This document shows, piece after piece, positions 38,112 through 47,890 of a stretch of DNA of 64,000 bases (position 1 is its first letter; the number at the start of each line of letters is the position of its first letter). The translations under genes and the position numbers were made by a program. Source of the DNA: Clostridium saccharobutylicum DSM 13864 (GTDB lineage Bacteria > Bacillota > Clostridia > Clostridiales > Clostridiaceae); assembly GCF_000473995.1 (NCBI RefSeq), contig NC_022571.1:1390501-1454500 (forward strand), given 5' to 3'. Under the pieces are notes generated by a model. It saw only the letters and a list, made by a program, of their open reading frames with translations. It had not been told where the DNA came from and made no database searches.

Positions 38112-38537
38112 AATGTAGCACCCTCCTATAATAGATTATACCATAATAAAAATATAGATAGTAAAGTTTTCATGTGCCTAAAATCTAGTTTACTTTCAAT
38201 CATATTTGCTTAAGAATTATTAATTAGTAATTCAGAGTAATCAACATCCATGTTTAGCAAATGTAAAAGGTATTAGAGTAATATAATTTTTGGATTTCCT
38301 ACATAATTATATTGTGCTTTATAGAAGGATATCAAAATAGAAAATAATATTTTAAACTTCCGCAAATAATAAAATAAAGCATAACTTTATATAAATTTAT
38401 CGTTTGAAGTTTTAATATATAATATAAAATAGAAAAAGTGAAATTATTGTAATTTCTATAGAAGTATTATATAATTAGTCTTGGTATATTTTAAAAGATG
38501 TGAGTAGACAAAAGGCATTTCTAGAGAGGATAATGTA
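38112..38537. other. Divergent intergenic region birA/phosphodiester glycosidase
   Basis: 426 AT-rich bases. One end-like remnant CATGTGCCTAA at about 38171-38181 matches the terminal bases of the GGCACATG repeats, but I see no second end. No ORF with a ribosome binding site and no strong hairpin were found. It must hold both divergent promoters. Confidence 0.45.
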
Positions 38538-39584
38538 ATGAATAAAAATATAAAAAATAAGAATATAAAGTTAAAGTCTAGGTCAAAATTAAAAAAGGAA
38601 AGAAAAAAAGTAAACAAAATTTCATTTGTGGCTTTATTGTCATTTCTAGCTTTTGAATTACTTTTCACAGCATTCACATTTCCTTTTTTACTATTATATG
38701 GGCCGTTTGACAATGCAAAGAGTACATATGTTGGAGCAGCTATGACTTCAATGAATCATCAATACTTAGCTAAATGGTTTTTATCAGATAAAAAAATAGA
38801 GGAAATTTTAGGACAAAATTCATCAGATACAGGTGATGAAACAACTAATAAATCTGAAATTCAAATTCCAAAAGTAAAAGACGATACAATTGAACGTTAT
38901 AATATTGCTGACAATTCTAAATATACAGGATATTATCTTGTGGTAAAAGATCCAACAAGAGTTAAAATTGGATATACTTCTAAATTAAAAGTAGAAGGAG
39001 AAACAACATCTCAGATTGCTGAGAATAATAATGCTGTTGCTGCAATAAATGGCGGTGCATTTACAGATCAATCATCAAATTCACTTTGGACTGGAAATGG
39101 TGGATTCCCAAGTGGTTTAATAATGAGTGGCGGAAAAGTTGTGTATAATGATTTGGGTGAAAATGGTACAACGGATTTGATTGGAATGACTAAAGAAGGT
39201 GTAATGATTGTAGGAAAATATTCTGTAGCCGACCTTGAAGAACAAGGAATTCAAGAAGCTTTAAGTTTTGGACCATCATTAGTTATTAATGGTAAGATGA
39301 CACCTATGAGTGGAGATGGTGGCTGGGGTATAGCACCAAGGACAGTAATAGGACAAAGAAAAGATGGAGCCATAATTCTATTAGTCATAGATGGTAGAGG
39401 TGTAACTAGCTTAGGTGCTACATTAAAAGAAGCTCAAGAGGTTATATATAAGTTAGGTGCAGTTAATGCAATGAATCTAGATGGTGGAAAATCAACAACA
39501 ATGTATTATGATGGAGAGGTTATCAATACACCATCATATAGCATGGGTGAAAGAACTATCCCAACAGCAGTTATTGTTAAGTAA
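38538..39584 (+). CDS. Phosphodiester glycosidase (NAGPA-like) surface protein
   Basis: A 348-residue protein with one N-terminal membrane anchor (SFVALLSFLAFELLFTAFTF, about residues 30-49) and an extracytoplasmic NAGPA domain from about residue 115. Typical family blocks are AVAAINGGAFTD, LSFGPSLVINGK, APRTVIGQRKDG and GAVNAMNLDGGKSTTMYYDG. These enzymes cleave glycosidic phosphodiester bonds, for example in teichoic-acid-like or phospho-sugar glycans. A very basic stretch precedes the membrane helix (positive-inside). AGAGAGGATAATGTA lies ahead of ATG. It is followed 20 bases later by an unknown membrane-anchored protein, probably its partner. Confidence 0.88.
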   Translation: MNKNIKNKNIKLKSRSKLKKERKKVNKISFVALLSFLAFELLFTAFTFPFLLLYGPFDNAKSTYVGAAMTSMNHQYLAKWFLSDKKIEEILGQNSSDTGDETTNKSEIQIPKVKDDTIERYNIADNSKYTGYYLVVKDPTRVKIGYTSKLKVEGETTSQIAENNNAVAAINGGAFTDQSSNSLWTGNGGFPSGLIMSGGKVVYNDLGENGTTDLIGMTKEGVMIVGKYSVADLEEQGIQEALSFGPSLVINGKMTPMSGDGGWGIAPRTVIGQRKDGAIILLVIDGRGVTSLGATLKEAQEVIYKLGAVNAMNLDGGKSTTMYYDGEVINTPSYSMGERTIPTAVIVK

Positions 39585-39604
39585 GCAGAAGGTGAGGTCG
39601 AGTT

Positions 39605-40651
39605 ATGAAAAAGTCTAGAAAGATAATTGCTTGGGCAACACTATCTTTAATATTACAAGTTGGCGTATTATTTATATTAAATAACTTTGTGTTTAAGCAG
39701 TCATCGGATTTTAAGAGTATAAAAATGGAAACACAAAAGGATAAGACAAAAGGCATTAATGCAACTATTCAAAAGGATGCGCAAGATGTTAATATATCTT
39801 ATGGTGGAACTTATTTAAGTTACGATAAAGATAGTAGTTTATATATGGAAGATACAAAAACAGGAACAATTAATAAGGTAGAAACAGAAAAGAATGGAGA
39901 AATTCTATATTATAAATGGTTATCAGATAGAGATAGACTTATAATAGCTGAAAAAGTTGACGTAAATGGAGAATCAAAAATTCAGCTTATAACATATAAC
40001 CCTAAGAACTCTACAGAAACATTTGTTAGTAATATATGTTCCTATGAAAAGGATATGGAAGTTAAGAAAATAACTGAATCTACTATAACTGGTGTTTATT
40101 ACATAGATGTTTATAAAGGCGGATTAAAGAGCAATGTTTATAGAATAGATATAAATAATGATCTAAATAAGGTAAATCTTCAAACTAATATTTTAGGTAA
40201 TATGCAAGTAATACCTCATGAAGATAGATTAGTTTATGAAGATGAAGTAAATGGTAAATTCTTTGTTACAAGCCCTAATAAGCAATTAACATTTAATTCG
40301 AATAAAAAGTTAGCACTTCTTGGAATAGACAGAGATGATGTAGTGTATGTTGGTGAACTTAATGGTGATAAGATATCAAGTATAATATATGGTAAGGTTG
40401 ATGAAAATACATCATCATGGAAGACAATAACACTTGATGCAGTTGTGAATAGAAAGGATATCTATTTTAGTAATAAGGGTGAGATTTTGGTTAATGATTG
40501 TCTCATGGGAAAAGTAAAAAATCTTACTACAGGAGAAGAAGTAGAGTATGATGGAACGCTTATTCAAATTAAAGAAGGCTTCATAGCAACTGCGGATAAT
40601 AACGGAAAACTATCCTATAAAAACTTAGGAACAACTAGCTCAAAAAAGTAA
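39605..40651 (+). CDS. Membrane-anchored protein of unknown function
   Basis: A 348-residue protein with one N-terminal helix (IIAWATLSLILQVGVLFIL, residues 7-25) and an extracytoplasmic part rich in beta strands. Repeated short strand-turn units such as YLSYDKDSSLYMEDTKTG, YYKWLSDRDRLIIAEK and RLVYEDEVNGKFFVTSP suggest a beta-propeller, though no named family is recognised. It begins 20 bases after the phosphodiester glycosidase gene with AGGTGAGGTCGAGTT as site, so the two are co-transcribed and may act together on surface glycans; this is context inference. A terminator follows at 40663. Confidence 0.75.
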   Translation: MKKSRKIIAWATLSLILQVGVLFILNNFVFKQSSDFKSIKMETQKDKTKGINATIQKDAQDVNISYGGTYLSYDKDSSLYMEDTKTGTINKVETEKNGEILYYKWLSDRDRLIIAEKVDVNGESKIQLITYNPKNSTETFVSNICSYEKDMEVKKITESTITGVYYIDVYKGGLKSNVYRIDINNDLNKVNLQTNILGNMQVIPHEDRLVYEDEVNGKFFVTSPNKQLTFNSNKKLALLGIDRDDVVYVGELNGDKISSIIYGKVDENTSSWKTITLDAVVNRKDIYFSNKGEILVNDCLMGKVKNLTTGEEVEYDGTLIQIKEGFIATADNNGKLSYKNLGTTSSKK

Positions 40652-40662
40652 GTTAAATAAAT

Positions 40663-40716
40663 ATATAGATGAAAGTATATCAATAATTTATGTTATAAAT
40701 ATGCTTTCATCTATTT
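40663..40716 (+). terminator. Terminator after the unknown membrane protein
   Basis: TAGATGAAAG (40666-40675) pairs with CTTTCATCTA (40703-40712) across an AT-rich loop and TTTTG follows. Confidence 0.7.
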
Positions 40717-40741
40717 TGTATAATTAATAATGTTAATTATA

Positions 40742-40938
40742 TAAGGTACATTTAAAAAAATAACAAGTTCATCTGCCAAGCCTATTTTTCATCAGAGGAA
40801 GCTCGATTCGCATATGCTCACTGAGTAAGCGATTCAGTATATTAGTATAATAGGTCGGCTATGAAACTAATCTGCTTCATTGCCTGATGAAAAATAATAA
40901 TGACATTTGGAACTTTTTATGTTCTTTCATGTGCCTAA
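40742..40938 (-). repeat. Inverted full-length copy of the GGCACATG repeat family
   Basis: Read on the minus strand it starts TTAGGCACATGAAAGAACAT and ends ACTTGTTATTTTTTTAAATGTACCTTA. Its block GAATCGCTTACTCAGTGAGC, then ATATGCGAATCGAGCTTCCT, repeats the 33.6-kb copy with three or four differences. Outer pairing TCAGGCAATG/TGGCAGATG differs in detail from the other copy. It lies upstream of the site-2 protease gene. Confidence 0.75.
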
Positions 40939-41026
40939 ATTATCAATATATCTATAAAATTCAAGTAGAATTGTGATATAATACAACACATATGTGTATA
41001 ATGCACAATCAAAAAAGGAGGAGAAT

Positions 41027-41665
41027 ATGGATTCAATACTTAGTATTATTTTAATGATTCCAGGAATGCTTATTGCATTTACATTTCATGAATATGCTCA
41101 TGCGTTAGTAGCAGATAAATTAGGCGATAAGACTCCAAGATTTCAAGGTAGATTAACTTTAAATCCAATTGCGCATATTGATCCAATAGGATTTTTTGCA
41201 GTTTTGCTTTTTAAATTTGGATGGGCAAAACCAGTGCAAACTAATCCTTCATCTTATAAAAATTATTATAAAGATGATTTAAAAGTAAGTTTAGCGGGAC
41301 CAATTGCTAATTTTTTAGTTGCTATAGTATCATCGTTAATTTTAGGAATGTATTTAAGATTTGTATATGGATTTTTGCCAGATGCGTTGGCAGGTGTACT
41401 ACATTCAATGATAAGTCTTACAATTATGATAAATGTAAATATTGGATTATTTAATTTAATTCCAATACCAGGATTAGATGGGTTTAGTCTTTTGAGAGAT
41501 TTACGTCCGGATACATTTTATAGATTTGAAGAAAGATTTTATCAATATCAAATGTTAATAATGCTATTGCTTATATTTGCTGGAGGCAGAATAATATCAA
41601 TACCAGCAGGGATAATAAATAATTGGTTAGAAAAACTTGTATTTCTTATATATAGTATTTTTTAG
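41027..41665 (+). CDS. Site-2 protease family (M50) membrane metalloprotease
   Basis: A short polytopic intramembrane protease of 212 residues. The zinc motif HEXXH is in FTFHEYAHALVADKLGD (near residues 17-33), the third ligand Asp in LIPIPGLDGFSLLRDL (near 143-158), matching the small YwhC/rseP-like group. NPIAHIDPIGFFAVLLFKFGW is the family's second signature. It probably cleaves membrane proteins, but the substrate is unknown. I chose ATG 41027, just after AAAGGAGGAGAAT; an in-frame ATG further upstream at 40994 lacks a ribosome binding site. Confidence 0.9.
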   Translation: MDSILSIILMIPGMLIAFTFHEYAHALVADKLGDKTPRFQGRLTLNPIAHIDPIGFFAVLLFKFGWAKPVQTNPSSYKNYYKDDLKVSLAGPIANFLVAIVSSLILGMYLRFVYGFLPDALAGVLHSMISLTIMINVNIGLFNLIPIPGLDGFSLLRDLRPDTFYRFEERFYQYQMLIMLLLIFAGGRIISIPAGIINNWLEKLVFLIYSIF

Positions 41666-41677
41666 CTTATGATTAAG

Positions 41678-41706
41678 TTGACAATTTTTAATGAAATTTG
41701 TATAAT
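41678..41706 (+). promoter_or_regulatory. Consensus SigA promoter of argS
   Basis: TTGACA at 41678-41683, 17-base spacer, TATAAT at 41701-41706: a perfect match to consensus, right before the T-box leader and 13 bases after the stop of the protease gene. Confidence 0.9.
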
Positions 41707-41721
41707 GTATTGAAGATTAAT

Positions 41722-42036
41722 ATGGAAACATTCGATGAAGAGGAAAGTACTTTAATAGATTCCTTAAGCGAGTAGGGAAAAGGTGTAAGCCCTATAGGAT
41801 ATATTGACAGGAAGAGAGCCTTGGAGAAATCACCTGAAATTAAGTAAGGATGGTCGCATATAAAATTGCGTTAAAATTTAAGTGGTATTTTATTTATATT
41901 AATTTTACCGTTTAAAACTAATATTGATTAAATAAGATAATATTAGTTCTGATTTTATATTAATGTATAATAGAATGCAATTAGAGTGGTACCGCGAATA
42001 ATTCGTCTCTTTGTTTATAAGAGACGTTTTTTTTAT
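41722..42036 (+). promoter_or_regulatory. T-box leader of argS
   Basis: Stem I region has the conserved GATGAAGAGGAAAGTA (41734-41749) and AGGTGTAAGCCCT, closing near GAAATCACCT. The T-box AGAGTGGTACCGCG is at 41983-41996, followed by the terminator CGTCTCTTTGTTTATAAGAGACG (two arms at 42004-42010 and 42020-42026) and eight T. Uncharged tRNA-Arg pairing to the specifier and the T-box bulge (TGGT) should disrupt the terminator. A candidate specifier triplet (AGG or AGA) lies in GACAGGAAGAGAGCC (41806-41820), but I cannot fix it by eye. Confidence 0.9.
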
Positions 42037-42060
42037 TGAAAAAATTTAAGGAGGATATTT

Positions 42061-43752
42061 ATGGATTATAAAGTTAAAGTTGCAGAATTAATTAAAACTC
42101 ATGTGGATTTAGATATTGAAACTATTGAAAGATTGATAGAAATTCCACCAAAACCAGAAATGGGGGATTATGCATTTCCATGTTTTCAACTATCAAAAAT
42201 TATGAGAAAAGCACCTAACATGATAGCAGAAGAACTTAAGGGAGCTATGAATACTGATGGATTTGAAAAAATAGAGAATCTTGGACCTTATGTTAATTTC
42301 TTTGTTGATAAGGGTGTATTTGCAGAAAATACAATTAAAAAAGTTTTGAAAGATGGAGATAGTTATGGATCATCAAATGTGGGTGAAGGGAAAACTGTAT
42401 GTGTTGAATATTCCTCACCTAATATAGCAAAGCCTTTTCATGTTGGCCACTTATTTACTACAGCTATAGGTAATTCTTTATATAAAATGTTTAAAAAAGA
42501 AGGATATGATACTGTAGGATTAAATCATTTAGGTGATTGGGGAACTCAGTTTGGTAAATTAATATCAGCATATAATAGATGGGTAGATGAAGAAGCGTTA
42601 GAAAAAGCACCAATCGATGAGTTGCTTAGAATATATGTTAAGTTCCATCAAGAGGCAGAAAAAGACCCGAGTTTAGAAGATGAAGGAAGAGCGTACTTTA
42701 AAGCATTAGAAACAGGAGATGCAGAAGCAACAGCACTTTGGAAGAGATTTAGAGATTTAAGCTTAAAGGAATTTGAAAGAGTATATGATATTCTAAATGT
42801 TAAATTTGATTCATTAAATGGAGAGGCGTTCTATAATGATAAAATGGATGTAGTAGTTAATGAATTAAAAGATAAGGGATTACTTGTAGAAAGCAATGGA
42901 GCGCAAGTTGTAATGCTTGATGATTACAATATGCCTCCATGTATCGTTCTAAAAGCTGATGGAGCATCAATATATGCAACTAGAGATTTAGCTGCTGCTA
43001 TGTACAGAAAGAAGACTTATGACTTCTATAAATGCGTATATGTAGTTGGAACTCCTCAAGCATTACATTTTAAGCAAGTATTTAAAGTATTAGAACTTGC
43101 AGGGCATGAATGGGCAAAAGATTGTGTTCATGTAGGTTTTGGATTAGTTAAATTTGCAGATAGAAAGCTTTCAACTAGAAATGGATCAATAGTTTTACTT
43201 GATGATTTATTAAGAGAAGCAGTTGAAAAGACAATGGAAGTCATAAATGAAAAGAATCCAGAGCTTCAAAATAAAGAAGAAATAGCAAAGAAGATTGGTG
43301 TTGGTGCAGTAATCTTTACATATCTTAAAAACTCTAGAGAAAAAGATATTGTATTTGATTGGAAAGAAATATTATCTTTTGAAGGAGAAACAGGTCCATA
43401 TGTACAATATTCATATGCTAGAGGTAATAGCATATTAAATAGGGCAACTAATTGCAACGGTACTGTTGATTATAGTAAGTTATCTTCAAAAGAAGAATTT
43501 GAATTAGTTAAGAGTATAGCTAACTTTAATAATATGATAACTTTAGCATTAGATAAGTTAGAGCCATCTATTTTAACAAGATATGTTATTGAAGTAGCGA
43601 AAGGATTTAATAAATTCTACAATGCACATTCAGTATTAAATTTAGAAGATGAAGATTTAAAAGTAACTAGATTAAATTTAGTTAAGGCTTCATTACAAGT
43701 AATAAAAAATGGTCTAGAACTTTTAGGAATAGATGTAGTAGAAAAAATGTAA
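42061..43752 (+). CDS. argS: Arginyl-tRNA synthetase
   Basis: Charges tRNA-Arg; class I enzyme of 563 residues. The HIGH motif is in [15 protein letters not shown] (near residues 125-139), the KMSKS equivalent KLSTRNG near 377-383 and the ArgRS-specific C-terminal anticodon domain follows. The N-terminal additional domain (residues 1-100, ending [10 protein letters not shown]) is typical of ArgRS. AAGGAGGATATTT precedes ATG. Expression is governed by the T-box and a consensus promoter. A hairpin and an intrinsic terminator follow. Confidence 0.97.
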   Translation: MDYKVKVAELIKTHVDLDIETIERLIEIPPKPEMGDYAFPCFQLSKIMRKAPNMIAEELKGAMNTDGFEKIENLGPYVNFFVDKGVFAENTIKKVLKDGDSYGSSNVGEGKTVCVEYSSPNIAKPFHVGHLFTTAIGNSLYKMFKKEGYDTVGLNHLGDWGTQFGKLISAYNRWVDEEALEKAPIDELLRIYVKFHQEAEKDPSLEDEGRAYFKALETGDAEATALWKRFRDLSLKEFERVYDILNVKFDSLNGEAFYNDKMDVVVNELKDKGLLVESNGAQVVMLDDYNMPPCIVLKADGASIYATRDLAAAMYRKKTYDFYKCVYVVGTPQALHFKQVFKVLELAGHEWAKDCVHVGFGLVKFADRKLSTRNGSIVLLDDLLREAVEKTMEVINEKNPELQNKEEIAKKIGVGAVIFTYLKNSREKDIVFDWKEILSFEGETGPYVQYSYARGNSILNRATNCNGTVDYSKLSSKEEFELVKSIANFNNMITLALDKLEPSILTRYVIEVAKGFNKFYNAHSVLNLEDEDLKVTRLNLVKASLQVIKNGLELLGIDVVEKM

Positions 43753-43781
43753 TATAGAGTGAATTTAATTTCACTCTGTTT

Positions 43782-43827
43782 AAAGAACGTGATTGCAAGG
43801 CTATAATGTAATTACGTTCTTTTTTAT
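43782..43827 (+). terminator. Terminator after argS
   Basis: AAGAACGTGATT pairs with AATTACGTTCTT followed by TTTTAT. A smaller hairpin (AGAGTGAA / TTCACTCT) lies just before at 43755-43778. Confidence 0.85.
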
Positions 43828-44008
43828 ACTATTATATATTTATTTTAAAACCATAATGTTCATAGGATTTTACCAATATTTTAGTTTTTTTTATTAAAAG
43901 TGAAATTACTTATTTAGATTACAAATTTATGTTGGTAACAATAAAAATGGATGTATGATATAATTAAACATTATAATGGAAGAATTTAAAGGGAGGAGGA
44001 AACGAAAT

Positions 44009-45130
44009 ATGTTTATAAATAGAAATATTCAGTATAGGGATATTCTAATTTTTGCATTGATTGGAGTTGTAGGATATAAACTGATTGATAATTATGACTA
44101 TTTTTTTGGTTTGGTAAAGAAAACAATATCTATTATGTCTCCATTTATATATTCACTAATCTGTGCATATATATTAAATCCGGTAGTCAGTTTATTTGAA
44201 AGGAAATTTCAAATAAAAAGATCTATATCAATAGCACTTACGTATTTTATACTAGTGGCAATGGTTTTTATAGGATTGTTTTTTACAATTCCAAGTACTA
44301 TAGATAGCATATTAAATATAACTAAGGATGTACCTGTCTATGTTAAAGTTGTACAAAATTGGATTAATGATATTTTGAAAAATGAAAGAGTTAATGAATT
44401 AATAACTCAAGCTGGATTATTAAGCAATATTCAACAAACATCAACTCAAGTTGGAAATCTTACAGTGGAATTATTACAAAACGCTGTAATCTACTTGCTA
44501 TCATTTACATCAAATTTAGTTAATGTCATTTTAGGATTTTTAATTTCAGTATATCTTTTAGGTGATAAAGAAAAGTTTGTAAATAGAGCTAGAACTATTG
44601 TTTATATGATTTTAAAAGAAAAAAAGGGAACTTATTTAATAGATTTTATTAGAACATATAATCATATGATAGGAACATATATTGGAATAAAGGCAATAGA
44701 TTCTTCGATAATAGGAGGAATTTCATTAATTGGTCTTGTTGTAGTTAAAGCACCATATGCACCATTACTTGCAGTGGTTGTTGCATTTACTAATATGATT
44801 CCGTATTTTGGACCATTAATAGGAATTATCATTAGTTCTATGGTTACTGTTTTTACTTCTCCCATGAGAGCTGTAGTTGTAGTCATTTTATTAGTAGCAA
44901 TTCAACAATTTGATGCTTGGTATCTTGAACCTAAACTTATTGGAAAGAAAGTTGGAATAAGTCCGTTTGCGATTATATTTGCAGTTACTATCGGGGGTGG
45001 TTTTTTTGGTCCTATTGGAATGATACTTGCATCTCCTACAATGGCAACTATAAGAATATATTATAATAAGTTATTTTTAAAATTTAAAGAAAAAAATACA
45101 GAGCTTGTTAAAAAAGAGCGATTAGAATAA
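44009..45130 (+). CDS. AI-2E/PerM-family membrane transporter
   Basis: A polytopic membrane protein of 373 residues with about eight helices. The family core motif PYFGPLIGIIISSMV and the downstream GGGFFGPIGMILASPTMATI are typical. Members have been linked to autoinducer-2 export, Na+/H+ exchange or other transport, so the substrate here is unknown. ATG 44009 is chosen since GGGAGGAGGA (43991-44000) is directly before it; an upstream in-frame ATG at 43976 would place that site inside the gene. It is followed 25 bases later by a nitroreductase gene and probably shares its transcript. Confidence 0.88.
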   Translation: MFINRNIQYRDILIFALIGVVGYKLIDNYDYFFGLVKKTISIMSPFIYSLICAYILNPVVSLFERKFQIKRSISIALTYFILVAMVFIGLFFTIPSTIDSILNITKDVPVYVKVVQNWINDILKNERVNELITQAGLLSNIQQTSTQVGNLTVELLQNAVIYLLSFTSNLVNVILGFLISVYLLGDKEKFVNRARTIVYMILKEKKGTYLIDFIRTYNHMIGTYIGIKAIDSSIIGGISLIGLVVVKAPYAPLLAVVVAFTNMIPYFGPLIGIIISSMVTVFTSPMRAVVVVILLVAIQQFDAWYLEPKLIGKKVGISPFAIIFAVTIGGGFFGPIGMILASPTMATIRIYYNKLFLKFKEKNTELVKKERLE

Positions 45131-45155
45131 TTAATATTATAAAAGGAGGATTTTT

Positions 45156-45689
45156 ATGGAAGAATTTTTGAATTTAATAAATAAACGTCAAAGTTGCAGA
45201 AAATATTTAGATAAACATGTAGAAAAGGAAAAGTTAATTAAGTGTATTGAAGCGGCAAGATTAGCACCATCTGCATGCAATAGCCAGCCATGGCATTTTG
45301 TTGTAGTAAATAACAAAGAGCTATCACCTAAGGTGGCAATGTGTTTGCAAGATAAAGTTATGAATAAGTTCACTACTGAATGTCCAGCATTTATTATAGT
45401 AGTAGAAGAAGGCGGAAATTTAACATCAAGAACAGGGGCATTGATTAAGCAGCAAGATTATAGGTCGGTAGATATAGGAATTGCAGCGGAACATATTTGT
45501 TTAGCTGCAACAGAACAAAATTTAGGAACCTGCATTTTAGGTTGGTTTGATGAAAAAAAATTAAAAAGGCTTTTAAATATTAGTAAATTAAAGAGGATTA
45601 GGCTTGCGATAGCAATTGGATATGCAGCGGATGATAATCTTAGAAGAAAAATTAGAAAAGATATAAATGAAATTGCAACTTTTTTGTAA
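45156..45689 (+). CDS. Nitroreductase-family FMN oxidoreductase
   Basis: A 177-residue flavin enzyme. The N-terminal FMN phosphate-binding RQSCRKYLDKHV (residues 9-20), the following ARLAPSACNSQPWHFVVV (near 34-51) and GTCILGWFDEKKL identify the family. Members reduce nitroaromatics, quinones or flavins with NAD(P)H in the cytoplasm; the physiological substrate here is unknown. It is shorter than the 200-220-residue classical forms, as usual for the small clostridial group. AAAAGGAGGATTTTT precedes ATG. Confidence 0.9.
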   Translation: MEEFLNLINKRQSCRKYLDKHVEKEKLIKCIEAARLAPSACNSQPWHFVVVNNKELSPKVAMCLQDKVMNKFTTECPAFIIVVEEGGNLTSRTGALIKQQDYRSVDIGIAAEHICLAATEQNLGTCILGWFDEKKLKRLLNISKLKRIRLAIAIGYAADDNLRRKIRKDINEIATFL

Positions 45690-46026
45690 AATGATTTCAT
45701 TATAAATATTCGATTTTAAGTTTAAATTAATAATACTAGATGATGAATATAAAATTTAGAATGAACAATAAAATTTCTTAAACATGAATTTGAGCGATTT
45801 GTAAAAATTATAGAACTATTTTACTGTTTATTTGAAAGAAACCAATTATTTTACATAAACTAAGAAATATTTCAAACTTAATTATCTATATGTAGTTCCA
45901 TACCTAATATAAAAAAATATAATGTAGTAAAGAGCAGCTAATATGGATATTTGAATCTTTTCTGAATTGAAAAAATAAAGTATAATAAAATTTGAATATT
46001 AATAAAACTGAAGAGGATGTGAGTTA
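45690..46026. other. AT-rich gap before the HAD gene
   Basis: 337 bases without ORF or repeat that I can support. A TATAAT-like box near 45977-45982 without a clear -35 partner may drive the HAD gene. Confidence 0.4.
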
Positions 46027-46755
46027 ATGTCGCGGATAGGTGCTTTTTTCGACTTAGATGGTACTTTATATAGAGAGGGATTAATAACAGAAGTCTTTAA
46101 AAAAATGGTAAAATATGAAATTATAGGGCCTGAAAGATGGTATAATGATGTAAGGCAAGATTTCATGAGATGGGATAGAAGACAAGGTGATTATGACGAT
46201 TATCTTTTAAAAATGGTAGATATATATGTTGAAGCTATTAAAGGGTTGCAAAAATATCGTATGGAATATATAGCAAAGAAAATTGTTGAACAAAAAGGTG
46301 ATAGAGTATACACGTTTACAAGGGATAGGATAAAATGGCATAAAGATAATAATCATGTTTTGATTATTATATCAGGGTCACCTTCAGAACTTGTAGGTGA
46401 AATGGCAAAAAAATATGGCTTTACAGACCATATAGGAGCACAATATACAGTAGATGAAAATTGTATATATACAGGTGATGTTACTCCTATGTGGGACAGT
46501 ATTAGCAAAGAGAAGGCAATAAATAATTTTGTGAAAAAATATGATATTGATTTACAACAAAGTTATGCTTATGGAGATACAGCTGGAGATTATACTATGT
46601 TCAAGAAGGTTAGACATCCTTATTGTATGAATCCAACAAAAGAGCTGTTACAGAAAGTGATAAAAGATAGAGAGTTAATAGAAAAAGTTAATGTTATAGT
46701 TGAGAGAAAGGATGTAATATACAATTTAGATATTGAAGATATACAATTTCTATAG
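46027..46755 (+). CDS. HAD-family phosphatase (HAD-IB, SerB-like)
   Basis: A 242-residue cytoplasmic phosphatase. Motif I FFDLDGTLYREG is at residues 7-18 with the nucleophile Asp, motif II is in LIIISGSPSELVGEMAKKY and motif III/IV in YAYGDTAGDYTMF (near 181-193). The alpha-helical cap resembles phosphoserine-phosphatase-like HAD-IB enzymes. The substrate is unknown. AGAGGATGTGAGTTA precedes ATG. The RNase-H-like exonuclease gene starts 15 bases after, so the two are co-transcribed. Confidence 0.9.
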   Translation: MSRIGAFFDLDGTLYREGLITEVFKKMVKYEIIGPERWYNDVRQDFMRWDRRQGDYDDYLLKMVDIYVEAIKGLQKYRMEYIAKKIVEQKGDRVYTFTRDRIKWHKDNNHVLIIISGSPSELVGEMAKKYGFTDHIGAQYTVDENCIYTGDVTPMWDSISKEKAINNFVKKYDIDLQQSYAYGDTAGDYTMFKKVRHPYCMNPTKELLQKVIKDRELIEKVNVIVERKDVIYNLDIEDIQFL

Positions 46756-46769
46756 GAAAGAGTGGTACT

Positions 46770-47513
46770 GTGATTATTCGTGAGAACAAGGTGAATGTAG
46801 AAGAATATAGTGATGAATTTATGATAAAACCTCAAGATAGGGAGTATAATCCTGAAGATCTTATTTTCTTTGATCTTGAACATTATGTGTATAAAAAACC
46901 CAAGTGTATTGGAGTTTTTGGAGCATGTGAATTTGATAAGAGGAATAGTAAGATTTTAGTTACTCAATATATGATTGAGGATAGGGATGAAGCTATAGAT
47001 ATATTATATCTTGCAAGAAATTATTTCATAAAGATGAAGAAAAAAGGAAAGAAAGCCATAGTGACTTTTTCAGGTAATAATGATTTTACAGTTATTAATT
47101 ATCTTTTTAATGAAAATAAGATTTATTACAATTTTGACGAGGAATTTGATTCAATTGATATTCAGAAGGAATATGAGAAAGATAAGAGTTCATCTATAGG
47201 GCTTAAAAATTTAGAAAAAATATTTGATATCATAAGAGAAGGTGAAGTAATAAGTGGCTCTAATTTAGCAAAAACTTTTCATAAGGTTATGAAAGATAAA
47301 AATTACTTTAAACGAATGCCAGAGGAGAAAATTGAAAAGATTCTTCTTTATAATGAGCAAGATGTCGTAAATCTATATTATATCTATATAAATTGGAAAA
47401 AATATATATTTGAAGAAATTATAGAAGATGAAAGCATAGATGACTTAATTGATTTTAATAACAATGATGAAAGTGAAAGCATGTTTGACGACAATTTAAA
47501 GATAGGAAATTAA
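46770..47513 (+). CDS. RNase-H-like (YprB) exonuclease-domain protein
   Basis: A 247-residue protein with the RNase H-like fold of the YprB/DEDDy group. The acidic motifs are FFDLEHYVYKKP (D-x-E, near residues 34-45), TFSGNNDFTVINYLF (near 93-107) and LYNEQDVVNLYYIYINW (Y-x3-D, near 192-208). The role is presumably nucleic-acid trimming. The start is GTG 46770 with GGAAAGAGTGG before it. It is 15 bases behind the HAD gene and followed by a strong terminator. An acidic tail (DDLIDFNNNDESES) ends the chain. Confidence 0.82.
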   Translation: MIIRENKVNVEEYSDEFMIKPQDREYNPEDLIFFDLEHYVYKKPKCIGVFGACEFDKRNSKILVTQYMIEDRDEAIDILYLARNYFIKMKKKGKKAIVTFSGNNDFTVINYLFNENKIYYNFDEEFDSIDIQKEYEKDKSSSIGLKNLEKIFDIIREGEVISGSNLAKTFHKVMKDKNYFKRMPEEKIEKILLYNEQDVVNLYYIYINWKKYIFEEIIEDESIDDLIDFNNNDESESMFDDNLKIGN

Positions 47514-47890
47514 TAAACAAATTAAATGTAAACACTAGATTTCTTTATAGAAGTAAGTACAGTACCTTACTTTTAAAAAGGGGCTCCATGATTTTGGAGT
47601 CCCTTTTTATATATGCTCACATGTATCTGAGTAATGAAACTAAATTATATAAAGTATAGAATGAAATATAATTTAATCATTATGTATATAATAATTTGTA
47701 TTTTCAATATCTGTTTCAATAATTTGTATTATATGTTTAATTATCGTATAATTATGATAAATTAGCAATTGAATTTATAAAATTTTAAGAGGTTAATTTA
47801 TTAAGTTACTAAATCAATATATTAATTAAGCAATCAGAAATTTATGGAGTATATTAATTCCTAAAAATTTTATTTGAAAGGTGAAATATT
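47514..47890. other. AT-rich gap before the flagellin-like gene
   Basis: 377 bases. Besides the terminator at 47575-47609 I find no ORF and no clear repeat. The ribosome binding site GAAAGGTGAAAT ends the stretch. Confidence 0.4.
47575..47609 (+). terminator. Terminator after the YprB-like gene
   Basis: AAAGGGGCTCCA pairs with TGGAGTCCCTTT across a short loop (TGATTT), followed by TTTAT. Confidence 0.9.

Noticed and set aside
41722..42036. T-box read as a purine or lysine riboswitch
   Set aside because: The AGAGTGGTACCGCG T-box sequence followed by a terminator and argS is decisive.
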